The notes under the pieces were generated by a model. It made no database searches. It was not told the origin of the DNA and worked only from the letters and a program-made list of their open reading frames with translations. The position numbers were made by a program, and so were the translations under genes. Below, one piece after another: positions 21,636-33,641 of a DNA stretch of 64,000 nucleotides. Within the stretch, counting starts at the first letter, position 1, and the number at the start of each line of letters is the position of its first letter. The DNA comes from Coniella vitis (Eukaryota > Ascomycota > Sordariomycetes > Diaporthales > Schizoparmaceae), in assembly GCA_011317545.1 (NCBI GenBank), contig WUJK01000002.1:1984001-2048000 (forward strand). The letters are read 5' to 3'.

Positions 21636-23632
21636 ATGGCGCAACCAAGCCAGCAGATGCCTCCGCGAGCATTCTCTCCGGCGCAGCACCAGCTTGCGAA
21701 CCAGTCTTCTCAGTCCCATTCGCCCTCACCTGGCGCCCAGCAGCCTGGGTTTGCCCTCCCCGCCCTTCCTCAAAGCGCTCCTCCTCGGCCTGCACAAGCT
21801 GGTCCGGCCTTCAGTCCACCAGCGCCTCAATCTCAACCTGCATCGCCTTATACGGCGACCTCACCCAGATACCCACCGAGTCCTAGTGTTGGCACGCCAA
21901 CTAGCGCTCTCTCGCCCTCCTACCCGAGTCTTCAGCCTGCGTCGACCCCGACTCACCAGCAGCAACCGCAACATTATGCGCCACCATCGTACGCGAATGG
22001 CAATCCTCCGGCCAACGTGAGCGCAAACTTTCCACCGCGAGCAGCCCCTCAACTCCAGCCCAACATCGCAGTCGCTCAATCGCCTGTGATGGCTGGCCCC
22101 GTCACTCCCAACTTGGCGCCTGGCGCTCCGGGCGCAGGCGCCCAGCAGCAATACACCAGCCAAGCCTTCTCTCCCGTTGTCAGCACACCTAACACCCCCG
22201 GGGCGATGGGACCACCGACTGGCCGACCGCAGCGCGAATATGAATATGATGTCACCGATAGTTTGTTGGGTACCGGTGTCAATATCCGTGACGAGGAAAA
22301 TGCCCTTGCCGAATACTATGCTGGATCCTTTGGCTCAGATGCAAGGGCTGGCTTGCCCTCAAACACTCCTGGAAGCCGCTCCTCCTTCTACGGTGCTGGG
22401 TTTGCAAATCAACCTGGTGCAACAACTACTGCTACGCAGAAAGAATTTGAGTTTGCCGAAGCTGAGCGTGCATGGAACGAATCAGCCGCTCGACTATCTG
22501 CGACGCGCGCCGTGGAACACAATGACCCTTTCTTGAACTATGCTAATTTACATGCTCGACTTGAAAAAGCAGCTGCAAGCCACGGTTTGGAACTAAATCT
22601 CGACAACAAGAACACCGCTCAGGCGCACGTTCAAAAGTCGAGAAGTGCGAACGACTATCCTGGACAGAATGGGCCCAAACTCACCGTGACCACCAAGACG
22701 GGACCTGATGGGGCGCTTGTCAGTGTTAGCGGCACAGTCCTTCCCACCGATAGCTTCTTGATTGATCAATTAGCTCTCCTGTCCCTGGGCACCAGGCATC
22801 GCCTACGTGGTCTTGTGGAGGAGTGTGACAAGTTAGCAACCCATCGTCAGCAATCCTCTCACGGTGTAATTCCGCTATCTTGGGCCGACGAGGGCATACC
22901 TCTTGAACTCGCGGGTCTTTTTGATCCCAAGGATGATGAGCGGAATGCGGAGAATGGTGGCGAGAATGCTACCGTTGGCAACGCAGCGAAACGCAAACGT
23001 AAGTCACGTTTTCTGTTGCACGTTACATTGGTCGTTTCCTGACTTGGTTTCATTATTTAGGCGCCCTTGTGCCTCTCAACCCTCTGTCTCAGTACTTGAG
23101 GGATTATGCGTATGCTGAACGCGCCGCGGAAGAGGAGCGACTGAGGAAGCGGCAGAAGCGGTTGCAAGACGAGAACGTCTCACAGAATGGAGCCCGAGCT
23201 GGCTCAGTAGCACCGGCCACTCCAGGGTCTGTAGCTCCTGAACCGGAAAAGGCGCCCACCAAGAAAGAGCAGAAGAAGATCGCGGCCCAGAAACATGATG
23301 CATCGGCAGAGAGCGTCAATATGACGACAATGAAGTTCCTAGGCGGTGGCAAGAAGAAGTACTCTTGGATGACTGGCGGCGCAGCCAGCGGCTCTAAAAC
23401 CCCAGTCCGAGCGTCAGGCGGCACATCAGGCACTTCAGCTTCGGTGGCATCACCGAAACCACCCGAGAATACAAGCCTCACTCCAGAACCACGAACCAAG
23501 ATGGGCACATGGCGGGAATACAGTGAAAAGGGTAAAAATATACAAATACGAGACTGGGCTGCCGTTTTGGAACGCGATGGAAAAGAGGCGCTCGCACTTC
23601 AACAAGCTTATCTGAAGTGGAAAAGAGATTGA
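21636..23632 (+). CDS. TAF4: Transcription initiation factor TFIID subunit TAF4
   Basis: Two exons, 21636-22998 and 23061-23632, 644 aa. The intron is 62 nt and splits an Arg codon in 'KRKRALVPLNP'. TAF4 pairs with TAF12 through a histone-fold segment and stabilises TFIID. The first 200 residues are Pro/Gln/Ser-rich, as in TAF4 activation-contact regions. A conserved core spans about residues 270-460 ('NDPFLNYANLHARLEK', 'SFLIDQLALLSLGTRHRLRG'). The C-terminal conserved domain has 'AEEERLRKRQKRLQ', 'MTTMKFLGGGKKKYSWM' and 'IQIRDWAAVLERDGKE'. These are TAF4-specific motifs shared by filamentous fungi. It lies about 6 kb from TAF13, another TFIID subunit. Confidence 0.9.
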
Positions 23633-24672
23633 GGGATGCGATGGATCAAGATTTGGTGGCCGGAGTCACTCACAAGCCTGTCCACACATGAGTACAGCGT
23701 GGCCTGCGAGTATGAAACATCCAGCATCCAGCGACCAGCGGCCGGCTTGACTCTACAATTCGCAATTAATTTTTTCACCTACATTTCTTGTAGTTTTCAT
23801 TAGGGTCTTGAGTTCAGCCTGGCGTTTTGATTGATGAAGGGCATTGCTCGGATTATTTGGGGCAAGGCGCTTGTGGACCGCTTTGGACAAGACTATAAAA
23901 AAAAATCAAGGGAGCAGTCTTAAGTTATGAACTCGAGGGTATCTAGCGGAGGTTCTTTTGCTATGAAGTTTTGATGATTGAGATTTTGTTCACACGATCT
24001 TAAGTTGAAGGTCTGCACTGAGGGATCGTGGTTGGTAAGACGCCAAATAGTAAAGGAATGCTTTGGGGATGGGATTGGCAGGTCAGTTTACGGGCAATGG
24101 GAATTTGGTCGCGCCGAGGATAATGCGTGCTTTCTCGTGAGTACGAGCAACGGGAGATTGCGTGGTGGGTGGGCATGCAGGAGCAGAGCAGCAGCACATA
24201 GTGACGCAGAAATCCGCACATATCAAACGGGAATATGGCTACTTAAGTGCTAAACTGTTATATTTGCTCTTGAGAACGTTTACATGGATGATGTTTCACG
24301 AAATTAATGCACTCCCTACCTAAGATATGTTATGTTGTTGGAGGAACAAGAAAAATATGGGCAAGGGGCGTAAGAAAGTCACTAAATTGCTGGCTTCAAC
24401 CCAAACACTACCGATTTAAGAAGTCAGCAGTGCTTTTCTTGAGGGATAACACATCGACCTATAAGTGGATGGCACGCTACACCAAAGCCAGATGCGCAAA
24501 CATTTCGATAAACCAGACCGTAACAGTGACATTATATCTCCCTCCTCATCCGTCCGGCTTTCCCATAAAGGGAAATGTCAGGAGAACAAGATTCTCAGAT
24601 AGTTAGTTCCCACCCATGCGTATACTATGGGTGCAACCAGACCATCTTTGGTCAACGACCGACTGAGATGAA
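23633..24672. other. Convergent intergenic region TAF4 / orphan gene
   Basis: 1.04 kb between converging stops, moderately AT-rich with an A-run at 23,898. No gene or RNA is recognised. Confidence 0.55.
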
Positions 24673-27600
24673 TTAAGCTGAAGCGACGATCCCAACAGCC
24701 GCTCCGTCTCCGAGCTGCACAGCGTTCATCGCTGACCAGAATTGAGTGTCATCGCCCGCTCTGAACGAAAATGAAGGTCGTAGGGTTGGTCCAACATCGT
24801 TCGTGTGTTCACTAAACCCAGGATTCAACCTATTGTATTGAGACAGCTTTCTGAGGACCTGCTTTCTCGTTCTGCGATCAAGAAACACGTAGGAGGATTT
24901 CCGGAACAGTCTGGACCGTGATCGGTCTTCATGTGGCGGATCTTGTTGGTTGTCATGCGGCTGTGTTGGTTGCCTTTGGCTTCTTGTCAGACTCGACCTC
25001 GAGGCTTGCCTTGTTGACGTAGGCTCATCCTCATCGCCGCCAACGGCGCCGTCGCCGGCTGCCATTATAGCTACGGTAGATGTATCCTCAACATGCTGCA
25101 AGCCATGGGTCACAGGCTTTGAATGAACGCCCTTTGAGTTGGGTGGTAGCTGAGATGTTGGCGCATTTAGCAAAAATGCGTTCATATCTTGATCAAACAA
25201 GGAACTTTCTCTGTGCGGTGCTGCATCAACCCTATGCCGAGACGTCTTCTTGCGGTGCGCTGGCTCGTCACCTATCGAGGCGATAATGCCCATCAGGTCT
25301 TGTGCCAGCATAGGGTCGTGCAAGTATGTCTCCACGTCGCGGAGAAGGGCTTTGAGCTTCGGCTTGATGATGACTTGCTTCTTGGTTATAGAAGCATCAG
25401 GTAAAAGCATGAGAATCGCGGCTAGTCGGCTTGGAATCTGTTCAGTAATGTTGCTTGCGAGGTCGCTATTTCCAGTTCTTGGTGGACTTTGGCCTCGCGG
25501 TCTACAAGAGTGAAGGGTGACAGCCTTGTTAACGTCGACTGAGTGAGCTTTTGTCTCAGACGATACCCTGCTTTTGGACGCCAAAGCGCTGGGCAAAGAG
25601 GGTCCATACCATCCATGTAGTGCCTCCCACTTGTCGATGATGCCCACTGGAGTGAGGCACGTGTCTGAGAGTTGAAAGCCACAGCCTGTATCTGCCATTT
25701 CGAAGTGCTTATCCAAAATCCCTGCCACAGACAATCCAGCTGAAAGTCCATCCTGGGCAACTGTCATTTCCATGTTTGAGCCGGGCACAGCGAAACTTTG
25801 AGAGCACTGGGCAAACATTTGGCTGTTGGCGGTCGTACAATTACCGAGGCCCGTTGCAGCAGTAACCGTCGAATTCATGAACCGTGATGCGTCTTTTGAT
25901 GGCCACACAACGGTACTGGCCTCACTAAAGCCTTTTCCTCGAAGCCACTGACTCGCTTGCTTGCTGTTGCGTGTGTTCTTCATAGTCACGGCTATGCTTT
26001 TCAGTTTCCTGCTTCCAAATCTTTTCAATTCAGCGGCAGGACTTGCGTTTCCTCGGGCAGCCTCATCCAGTCCCTTTGATTGTGCTTCTCTGGATTTTGA
26101 GATGCCGAAATAGGATCCAAGCCTGGGCCATCTAGATGAGAAGGTGACTGCAGCTTCGGCTGCGTTCGGAACACTCAGGATTGCTTCAGAATCTGTAGTG
26201 CGGTTCAGTGGCTGTTTAGCTGCTAATACTCGTGTTAATCGCCTCCCTAACGATCGCGGCGAAGTGGTATCCAGCTTCGCTTCGGGACTGGACGTTTCAT
26301 CATCTGCCAGGCTTGAAATCGAGCATTCCGCTGCCTCGTGAATCGGAGTGACATCGCCAGAGAAAGCCATGTCAATAGCCGAATCCACTGGAGAGCACGG
26401 AACTGGGCCCGCAACAACCTCCTTACACGTATCGTCCTCATACCGTGTAAAGTCAGCGAACCTGATCCTCAGAGGTGATGGAACGAATTCACCGCCTTCA
26501 TTGCATCGCATGACAGGTTGATGAATTTGTGGCAGAACTGGCTCCTTCCGTCCGCTGAGGCTCCAGGTTTGGCCCTTGCTAGTAGTGGTGTTCAAGAAGG
26601 TTGGGACGTCGTTGCCCAACAAAAGCCAGAGGAAACGAGGATGGTTCAGGATGAACTCAAGTTCCCCCGAAGGGTGCTCGTATTCAAACCCCGGCGGAAG
26701 CCTTTTGTGGAAGATTTCAGCGCGAATAGGGTCGCCGTTCATGTGGTGAATGTTGGCATACAGAGCCACTGTAATGGCCGTGTCATATTGCGCATGGCCA
26801 AGCAATGCTGCCGGTGCAAGCTTGAGCAGTCTTTTCTTTCCACAGACTGCCTTATGGCAAGTTTCCAGAGCAGCATCCAACGAATACTCTGAGAGGTGCG
26901 CAAGCGATAGTGCATGTAGCAGATTACAAGAGACTTCGTCCACAACGCCGCTAAGACTCAAAACTATCGGCTCTGCCAGCTTCCAATTGCCTTGGAGAAA
27001 GTGACAAAGGGCAATCTGCGCCTGGATGTTACGAAGTTTAGCGCAAGCTGGATCAACATCGGCATATCTTCTGGCCGCATCGGCCAGGAATTCAATTCCT
27101 TTGGCGTAGGCCCCGTTGACGATGCGGTCGCGAGCCAGATCCTCGAGCCCGTCAAAGTACTCTCGTTCGTACTCTTCTTCGTCCTCCTCATCTTCAGCTG
27201 TAAGTTTCGGTGGTTGCTGCAACATGACTTCCAAAGGCGCGGGAGCGATTGGTGACGCGTGCCAGCCGGCATCCGATGGTATGGGCGAAGTCGATGCCAC
27301 TCGCGTTTCCGGGTGGTATATCACAGATTCCGCCGAGGAAAGGGCGCCCTCTTTGACGAATGCTTCCACTTGAAGTCTTTTATGTTCTGGAAAGTCTCCC
27401 ATTATGCTCAGAGCTTGCAGAGAACATGGGCCACGGCTACTGCTCTTGCTCGCCTCCGAGGTAGAGCTAGCTGCGGAGTGAAACTGCTTGGCTGCTGTTG
27501 CCAGATTGTGCAAGTTGTGCGAAATCCGCGCGTCAGACCTGTCGGCTCGTTTGGAACAAAGAGATGCTTGCAGTGCAGCTTGGAAGGAGTACTTGAGCTG

Positions 27601-28231
27601 TTCCAGCTCAAAGAGAATCTTGTCTTGTGATGCATCATTTTTCAGGGACAAGAACCTGTGGTCATGGTCAGTCACTAGTGGTCTCATCGTCCACGCGAGG
27701 CTATACAAAGCACTTACAAGGCTACTGTGTGCAACATAGTCTGAAGTGCGATATTGCTCTTCTGAATTCTCTCATGAAAACCGGCTAACGCGTCGCCATG
27801 GATACTCATGTCAACAACGATCTTCGCTCGCCACCGTAAGCCCTTTCCCCTGGCAGGCGTTGAGTCCTTGATTTTGTTCACCAAGGCCTCGAGAAGGCTC
27901 AAGGTTACCAGACAATCTTTCAGCGACTCATCGCATCGCTGCCACAAATCAGGCTGCACTGGGGCTAGTTTCCGGGAGCGGCACTCGTCCAGAATATTTT
28001 GGACAGAGTCTAGGTAGCTCTGCAGACTGGAAAGTTCACTGCAAAGAGCCGAGATTCTTGCGTCCGCTGTTCGAATGGACTGCACAAACTTGCGCACGGT
28101 TGTGGTTAACTGCGGTGGCCATTGTGTTAGCGCTTACCAAAAGATTGCCCTTGTAGAATAACAAACCAACTCACGAAGCCAGCAGCCTGAATAACTGCAA
28201 CTGCCGAGGCCGTAATCGACAATGGATCCAT
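24673..28231 (-). CDS. Large protein with fungal STAND-type N-terminal domain and TPR-like region
   Basis: Minus-strand CDS: exon 1 28175-28231, exon 2 27718-28109, exon 3 24673-27655; 1143 aa. Exon 1 encodes 'MDPLSITASAVAVIQAAGF', the classic start of the fungal N-terminal (HeLo-like/Fungal_N) domain found on STAND NTPases and heterokaryon-incompatibility proteins. The domain runs to about residue 150 and is helical ('ALCSELSSLQSYLDSVQNIL'). No P-loop NACHT or NB-ARC motif follows. Instead there is an acidic stretch at 304-315 and a TPR/helical region at about 320-440 ('GAYAKGIEFLADAARRYADVD', 'EYSLDAALETCHKAV'). The rest, to 1143, is Ser/Thr-rich and low in motifs. The combination is an orphan to me; a signalling or NLR-derived scaffold role is only a guess. 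Confidence 0.8.
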
Positions 28232-29322
28232 GGTTTGGTGTCGTCCTACGCTCACGGATCACGCACTGTCAGACCAGACTCGTTCGGTTTTTTCGACATC
28301 GATTGACAGACGTTTCCAAGAAGAAGGCCAGAAAAATTTCACAAGTTTTGGGACACATTTCCCATCTGCTGCATCAAAAAGAGGCTGAGCCTCTCGAATA
28401 GCCCCAGTGAGCCCCCGAGACTGGCGCTGCGCCCGGCAATGCGTGTAAGACGCATGTGTTCCTTGGAGCTGGAGGCAGCCTGGGCCTGAGGCCAATGGGA
28501 GCCATCCGCTCAAGTATGCAGGCGCGGCAGGCCTGGAAATCCCACTGGAGTCGTTGCTCAGGCGCTCTTTTCCCAGACATGGCTCACAGAGTCGCAAGAA
28601 TCTGTCTTCTGGGGGTTTCAAGAGCCCCATCACCTCGAGCTCTCAAGGCTGACCAGCCAAGTTGAGATCGCAACCACTGCTAGAGATGGTACGAGCTGTC
28701 TCCATCAATATTGCGGCTCTTTTTCAATATGGCTAGATCATCGTGGCTTCAGTTCCCGTCGGTACGGGGTATCAAAAGTCCCGACACCGAGCAGGTCTTA
28801 TTCTCAAAATGTCCTTTTGCAGACATGGAGCCAAGCCGACTCAGACGTGCATCCTTTTCCGAGGGCGTACAGCTAGCCCCACACACAGATCGCCAGTGCA
28901 CACACATACTATGAGTGCTCAGCCGCCTATCAGTCATCAGCAGTCTCAAGAGTTTATCCACTTCCCACACTGCAAAGGCTTGAAGCACAATGCACTACAG
29001 CCACAAGATCGAGGATACTCCTATGTTTTGATCACGGTCGTCGACAGGTGTGGCAGACACGAAGCAGAGACGTGCGAAGTGGTAAAAGCTGTTCTGAAAA
29101 ATCTTGACGACATATCTTTCGGCTGTGCCTACTTGTCAATCCCAATATTTCCTTGAACGCCTCGGGTTGGCCTCGCAAGAGTGACTCCCCCATTCCATAA
29201 CGCCGTCGCCATGCTACTGAAGAAGGAAGAACTAATCATCGAAATATCACAGCGGACCTCACACACGAGGGCAACATACGCTTCTTAGCCCGGCTGTGGT
29301 CCCGGGTTCCGGCTGCGGCATC
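28232..29322. other. Intergenic region upstream of the orphan gene and downstream of TAF13
   Basis: 1.09 kb; should hold the orphan gene's promoter and the TAF13 3' UTR. Open frames of up to 137 codons on either strand show no motif or homology that I recognise. Confidence 0.5.
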
Positions 29323-29926
29323 CTATGCCTTGCGGTTGCTCGGCGCCACGAGCTGGTCAATTTCTTCATCATCAGCATCTCCCAGCTCTTCATCGTCAAC
29401 GCCGTTGGCAGTACTGCTGGCTGGCTCATTGGCATTGGTGCCGCCACCGGGAGCTTTGCGCTTGCGGCCTTTGCCAGTGCCACTGTTCCCCGCAGCTGTG
29501 CCGCCGTCCACGTCCTCCTTGGTATATTCGTCCTCGTCGAACATTTTTCGTTGCTTCTCCAAAGCTTCTCGTAACTCTTTGTTCTCGGCAGCTTTGCCCA
29601 GAAGAACCGGGCTTTTGCGCATGGCAAATTGGAAATCCTCGTATTTGACCTTTTGTCGACCCGCGAGCTGTGCTACTCGTGATGCCTCAAACGATACGCC
29701 CTGGATGAACTCGGTGAGGATTTCGTCCAGCACACGCATAGTTTCTTGTAAGGGCTGTCGAGAATCTCCGTGTGCGATGAGAAACTGGGTCACTGAGGAG
29801 CAGTCAGCCAGCAGTATAGACGCGGAAAGGCCTTCGTCGAGTGAAAATAGACATGGAATGCATACGCTCTTGATAGCTGAAGTTCATCTTGCCGACATTT
29901 TTGCCGGCTCGTGCACGTGGCTCCAT
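29323..29926 (-). CDS. TAF13: Transcription initiation factor TFIID subunit TAF13
   Basis: Minus-strand CDS: exon 1 29866-29926, exon 2 29323-29792, 176 aa; intron 73 nt with gtatgc donor. TAF13 forms a histone-fold heterodimer with TAF11 inside TFIID. The histone fold is seen in 'FSYQELTQFLIAHGDS', 'LQETMRVLDEILTEFIQG' and 'KVKYEDFQFAMRKSPVLLGK'. This is the typical TFIID-18 pattern with helix 2 around the 'ETxRVLDEI' motif. The C-terminus is a charged low-complexity tail with basic 'GKGRKRKAPGGG' and acidic 'DDEELGDADDEEID' parts, longer than in yeast. The short basic N-terminus before the fold starts at the first in-frame ATG. Confidence 0.94.
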
Positions 29927-30507
29927 CTTGACAAGATCCACAAGAGGCTCGGAGGCTGCGATATGCGTCACAGAGAGATGATTATGGATTCCGGGAAGAA
30001 ATCGTCGCAGGCCACAGCGACGAAGACGGCCTTCTGTGCGAGAAGCTCTCAATATGGCTGTCGAGAGGGTCAACAACAGTGGTAGATGGATATTGAGTAG
30101 AGTGAGGTATTGGACTTTGAATTGAGGACCAGCGCCAGCTCGCAAACGACCGAAGCTCCCATTCAAACACAGTAGATTAAGTGGGAAAGAGCGTTTAGCA
30201 TGTGAACGTTGCAAAGTGACGGATAATGGAATCCAAAGAGGGGAGGAGCAAAGTGGGTCCGTGCTTTCGTACATGGGTACCTGCCGTAATCCCTGCGGCT
30301 GTTGGAGCAGGCAGGTACGATTACATAGTACAGTACAGCTATATCGACATCAACTCCGTCTCAACTGTCTGGCGCTCACCCACAACGACCAGCACATCGA
30401 CGATCTTGCCTTGCTAGCATTCCCTGACGCATCCAGGCACTCGAAGCCATCATAACGCAGCCAAGCGAGCCCATCATTTCAGAATATCAGCATACAAATC
30501 GACCATC
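29927..30507. promoter_or_regulatory. Divergent promoter region TAF13 / KSH1
   Basis: 581 bp between divergent starts. A CATAGTA motif sits at about 30,324 within a GTAC-rich patch (30,270-30,340). No gene is seen. Confidence 0.5.
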
Positions 30508-30908
30508 ATGGTATGGCCTCTGCCTATCGAGATCATCACAAGCAATGTCCGCTAACTCAACGCGCTTCGGCGCTCTTTACAGACTGCGCTCTTCAACTTT
30601 CAATCCCTCCTCCTCGTCGTACTCCTCCTGATCTGCACATCTGCCTATGTGCACGACATGATGCCCTCCCTCCTCGACAAGCGGAAAGACACCGTCCCAG
30701 TGAGCTTCTTTTGGAAGTTTGCGCGAGTAGGGGAACGCCTGAGTCCCTACGTGAGCATATGTTGCGTCGCCATGGCTGTAAGTCAACATTCGCAGCTGAA
30801 TTTGGGATATGTGGAAGATGGAAGGCTTTGCATGCGCTGAGTCTCTGCGCGCTTGCGATGGGTTCGAGACTGACACCTTGACAGTTGCACCTCTTGATTG
30901 GATTTTAA
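30508..30908 (+). CDS. KSH1: KISH/TMEM167 family protein, secretory pathway
   Basis: Three exons: 30508-30510 (start codon only), 30583-30777, 30885-30908; 73 aa, the normal size for the family. The sequence 'TALFNFQSLLLVVLLLICTS' opens the first membrane segment, followed by the family signature 'PSLLDKRKDT', 'FFWKFARVGERLSPYVS' and a second hydrophobic segment ending 'ICCVAMALHLLIGF'. KSH1/TMEM167 is an essential small Golgi/ER membrane protein of the early secretory pathway. The first exon codes only for Met: ATG|gtatgg, acceptor ctttacag. The last intron has a gtaagt donor and a gacag acceptor. Reading through it would give a longer polar tail that is less like the family. It is divergent from TAF13. 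Confidence 0.9.
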
Positions 30909-32469
30909 GAAGCGACTATACGTAAAAAACAAAGGCTACAGGAGGCTGTAAAATTCTGGCTTGGTTGAAAAACATACCCGCTATGGAGTTGGAAGGCGTT
31001 TATTGTATTACCGGACGACCAGCAGAAGCAGTTGTATCCAGCGACAGGCTCCGGCAGCAAGAGTACGTCGATATGCAGGCGTTCTACGGCCTTGGTCACG
31101 GCATTTCGATGGCACGAAAGGACACGTGTGGGCAGAGCACTGCAATCTCGCAGAGGTCGAATACCTGGCAAGGAAAATCCAACGGCATCATTGCACCTAA
31201 CAGTCCAGCCGAGGCAGGTTTTCCGTCGTGGAGGGATAATTATCTCTTTTGGCGTCCCAACGGCTGGCTACGACATTGAGAGCCACCTCGCGACATTGAT
31301 TTAGATGTGGCTTGGCTCTTTCTAGGCGCCCGTATGAAATTCGAGAGGAGGATGGACAACATGCGGTCGCATATCGTGCACCAATAGGGTCTAATAGAAG
31401 GAGTGGCATCACGATTGATTTCTGGTTCATATTGTTGCGCAATCCATGCTATTGGGTGTCTGGCGGTTGATTATGACTCCGTCTTGGGAAATGACTAGAT
31501 GGATATCTCTGCCACGCGGACGGTCAAGCCACTTTGACAAAGCCTATCAAAACACCTGAAGACTAAAGTGGCTTTACAGCCCCCATGACTTTGGTTCTTC
31601 TGAGTCTTTTGAAAACCCTGATCCTTTGCCTGTTTTATTTCTGAGTCTGTGGATATTTCCCTACGACATGCAAAGACACGGTTCTGTCTTTGTGCTACCG
31701 GTTCCATGCGAGCCTCATCACTATTTCCATTTTACTGGCGTTGACTGGCGGTGAATCGCAGGTTAGAAAGGGTACATAGGATTTAGGTATTGGAGCTACT
31801 CTTTCCCGTCTCTTTACTATTCATGCTCCCACTTTTTCAGCCATGAGTTCCTTCTCTCCATTCATCACCATACCTACCTCCTACTACCCCCCCCCCATCA
31901 CCTTTTTCTTCCAGAGGTACAAACATGCATAGCACATCTGGCGCTTCGTTCCCCATGACTTATTTAGCAGGAGGGAGACCTAGAATAAGAAGATAACAAG
32001 AAGGAAAAGGCAGAAGAGCAATACTGGATGCTCCTACAACTCCCATTACCTCCCCTCCGCCACCCACTCACGGGAGACAGAAATCCTAGTATGGAGAATA
32101 CAATCCCTGTTCTTCATTCAGACTTCTTTTATTTATCCTTGTCGTTTTTTTCCTTCTTTTTTTCTTCCTTTTCCTTCCTTATACATCAAAAGTGAGAAAA
32201 AGTCATCACGAAATATCACAACGACGTGCTCTCCGAAGCTACGCAAGCCACGCAACAACGCAGACATCGTGGCACACATGCGACCACAACAACGGCAGAC
32301 ATAGTAGCCAGCCAAGCCACTCTTGCCTCTCGCTCCTCGCTCCACTTACACGGTCACAGTACCACCTTCACCAAGCAATCCAGGGAGAGGAGAAAAAAAA
32401 TAAGAAAATAAGAAAGAAAAAAAAGAGAAAACCTTGCTCATCAAGCACAGAGTTTCCCCCTCCCCCTTC

Positions 32470-32470
<1 letters not shown>

Positions 32471-32538
<68 letters not shown>
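32471..32538 (+). repeat. Uninterrupted A68 homopolymer
   Basis: 68 consecutive A residues, preceded by a C-rich stretch and followed by CGTCGCCCCGCGG. It could be a genuine microsatellite, a retroposed poly(A) tail or an assembly artefact. I see no flanking target-site duplication. Confidence 0.95.
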
Positions 32539-32539
<1 letters not shown>

Positions 32540-33246
32540 GTCGCCCCGCGGCATTTAGCTGCGTTCAGCTCGACAGGGTTCTGCATTTTCTCTCTCTTCT
32601 TCTGCCTTCAAGTTTGCGCGAGAGTACGTGCAGCAAGAGGCAAATAAATGATCCAAGATGTGAAGAAGAAGGGCGAAAGGGGAAGTGGGAACGAATAAAG
32701 AAAAAGGCGCCGCCACCACCACCACCACCACCAACACCAATACCGGTGAAAACAAAGCGAGAAATGGAGGTACAGACAGTACTTTCTAAGGAAAAAAAAA
32801 CAAAAGTACGTAGTGTATATAGTAGATACGTATAAGCCCCGGAAACACACGCGAATAGTAGTACTATGTATACGAGAAACACCCAAGCCAACAGCTAAAT
32901 TACATACATACAGCAACGCAATCAGTCAGTCATACGTACAATTTCAACAAATAAGCGTACCTTGTTTACACAAAACTTCAATGCATGGCAACATGTGGGA
33001 AATTCGCCCATCTGCCGAGGTGGTCGACTCTTTGCATCGAGCCTTTTTTCTTCTTTTTTTTTTTCTCTTTCTTCCACAAATGCTTGTACACATCTACTAG
33101 TACATACCTACGTGGCCGCCACCACTGCTTTGCTCTATTTACTTTTCGCCTCGCTTTGTCCATGTGACAGCAGGTACGACGTCGCCCAACGCGGTGCTAT
33201 GCAGCGCAGTGCAGCGTGGCAAGTCCGAGCCCCAGCTGACAGTTGT

Positions 33247-33274
33247 GTAGTAGTAGTAGTAGTAGTAGCAGCAG
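33247..33274. repeat. (GTA)n/(GCA)n trinucleotide repeat
   Basis: About seven GTA units followed by three GCA units in non-coding DNA. Confidence 0.9.
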
Positions 33275-33414
33275 TGTATACACGTATTTATATATACCAA
33301 TGTGAGAGTAGCGTAGCGTGCGTGCGCCTAATGCATTTGCCTTTTGCAGCAGCATGGGCAACCGGAGAGGGGGGGGGGGATGGGGGAGCGTTTTTCACCG
33401 CCGGTCAACTCCTC

Positions 33415-33439
33415 TTCTCTCTCTCTCTCTCTCTCTCTC
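33415..33439. repeat. (CT)n microsatellite
   Basis: About 12 CT dinucleotides; an 11-bp G run lies 36 bp upstream (33369-33379). Confidence 0.9.
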
Positions 33440-33604
33440 GGAATAATAGGAAGCAAAAGCCACCACAACATATGTGCGTCTGCATGAACAGGGCAGAGAA
33501 CTACTCTCACCAATGCATCTGTTCATACCCAAGTGGTACTATGCAAGTCATAGAGTAGCATCGTACGGCTAAGCCGGAAAGACCAAAAAAATCCAGAGGC
33601 GGAG

Positions 33605-33641
33605 GGGAAAAAAAAAGGAAAAAAAAAAAAAAAAAAAAAAG
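33605..33641. repeat. A-rich run (A9, then about A22)
   Basis: Homopolymer A tract interrupted by GG, non-coding. Confidence 0.85.

Noticed and set aside
21313..22020. 235-codon plus-strand ORF upstream of TAF4
   Set aside because: It overlaps the TAF4 coding start in another frame and has Arg/Pro/Leu-rich composition typical of a shadow frame.
28743..29156. 137-codon plus-strand ORF between the orphan gene and TAF13
   Set aside because: No recognisable domain; it falls in the promoter/3' UTR interval.
32192..32647. 151-codon ORF containing poly-Lys
   Set aside because: It is created by the A68 run and shows no coding character on either side.
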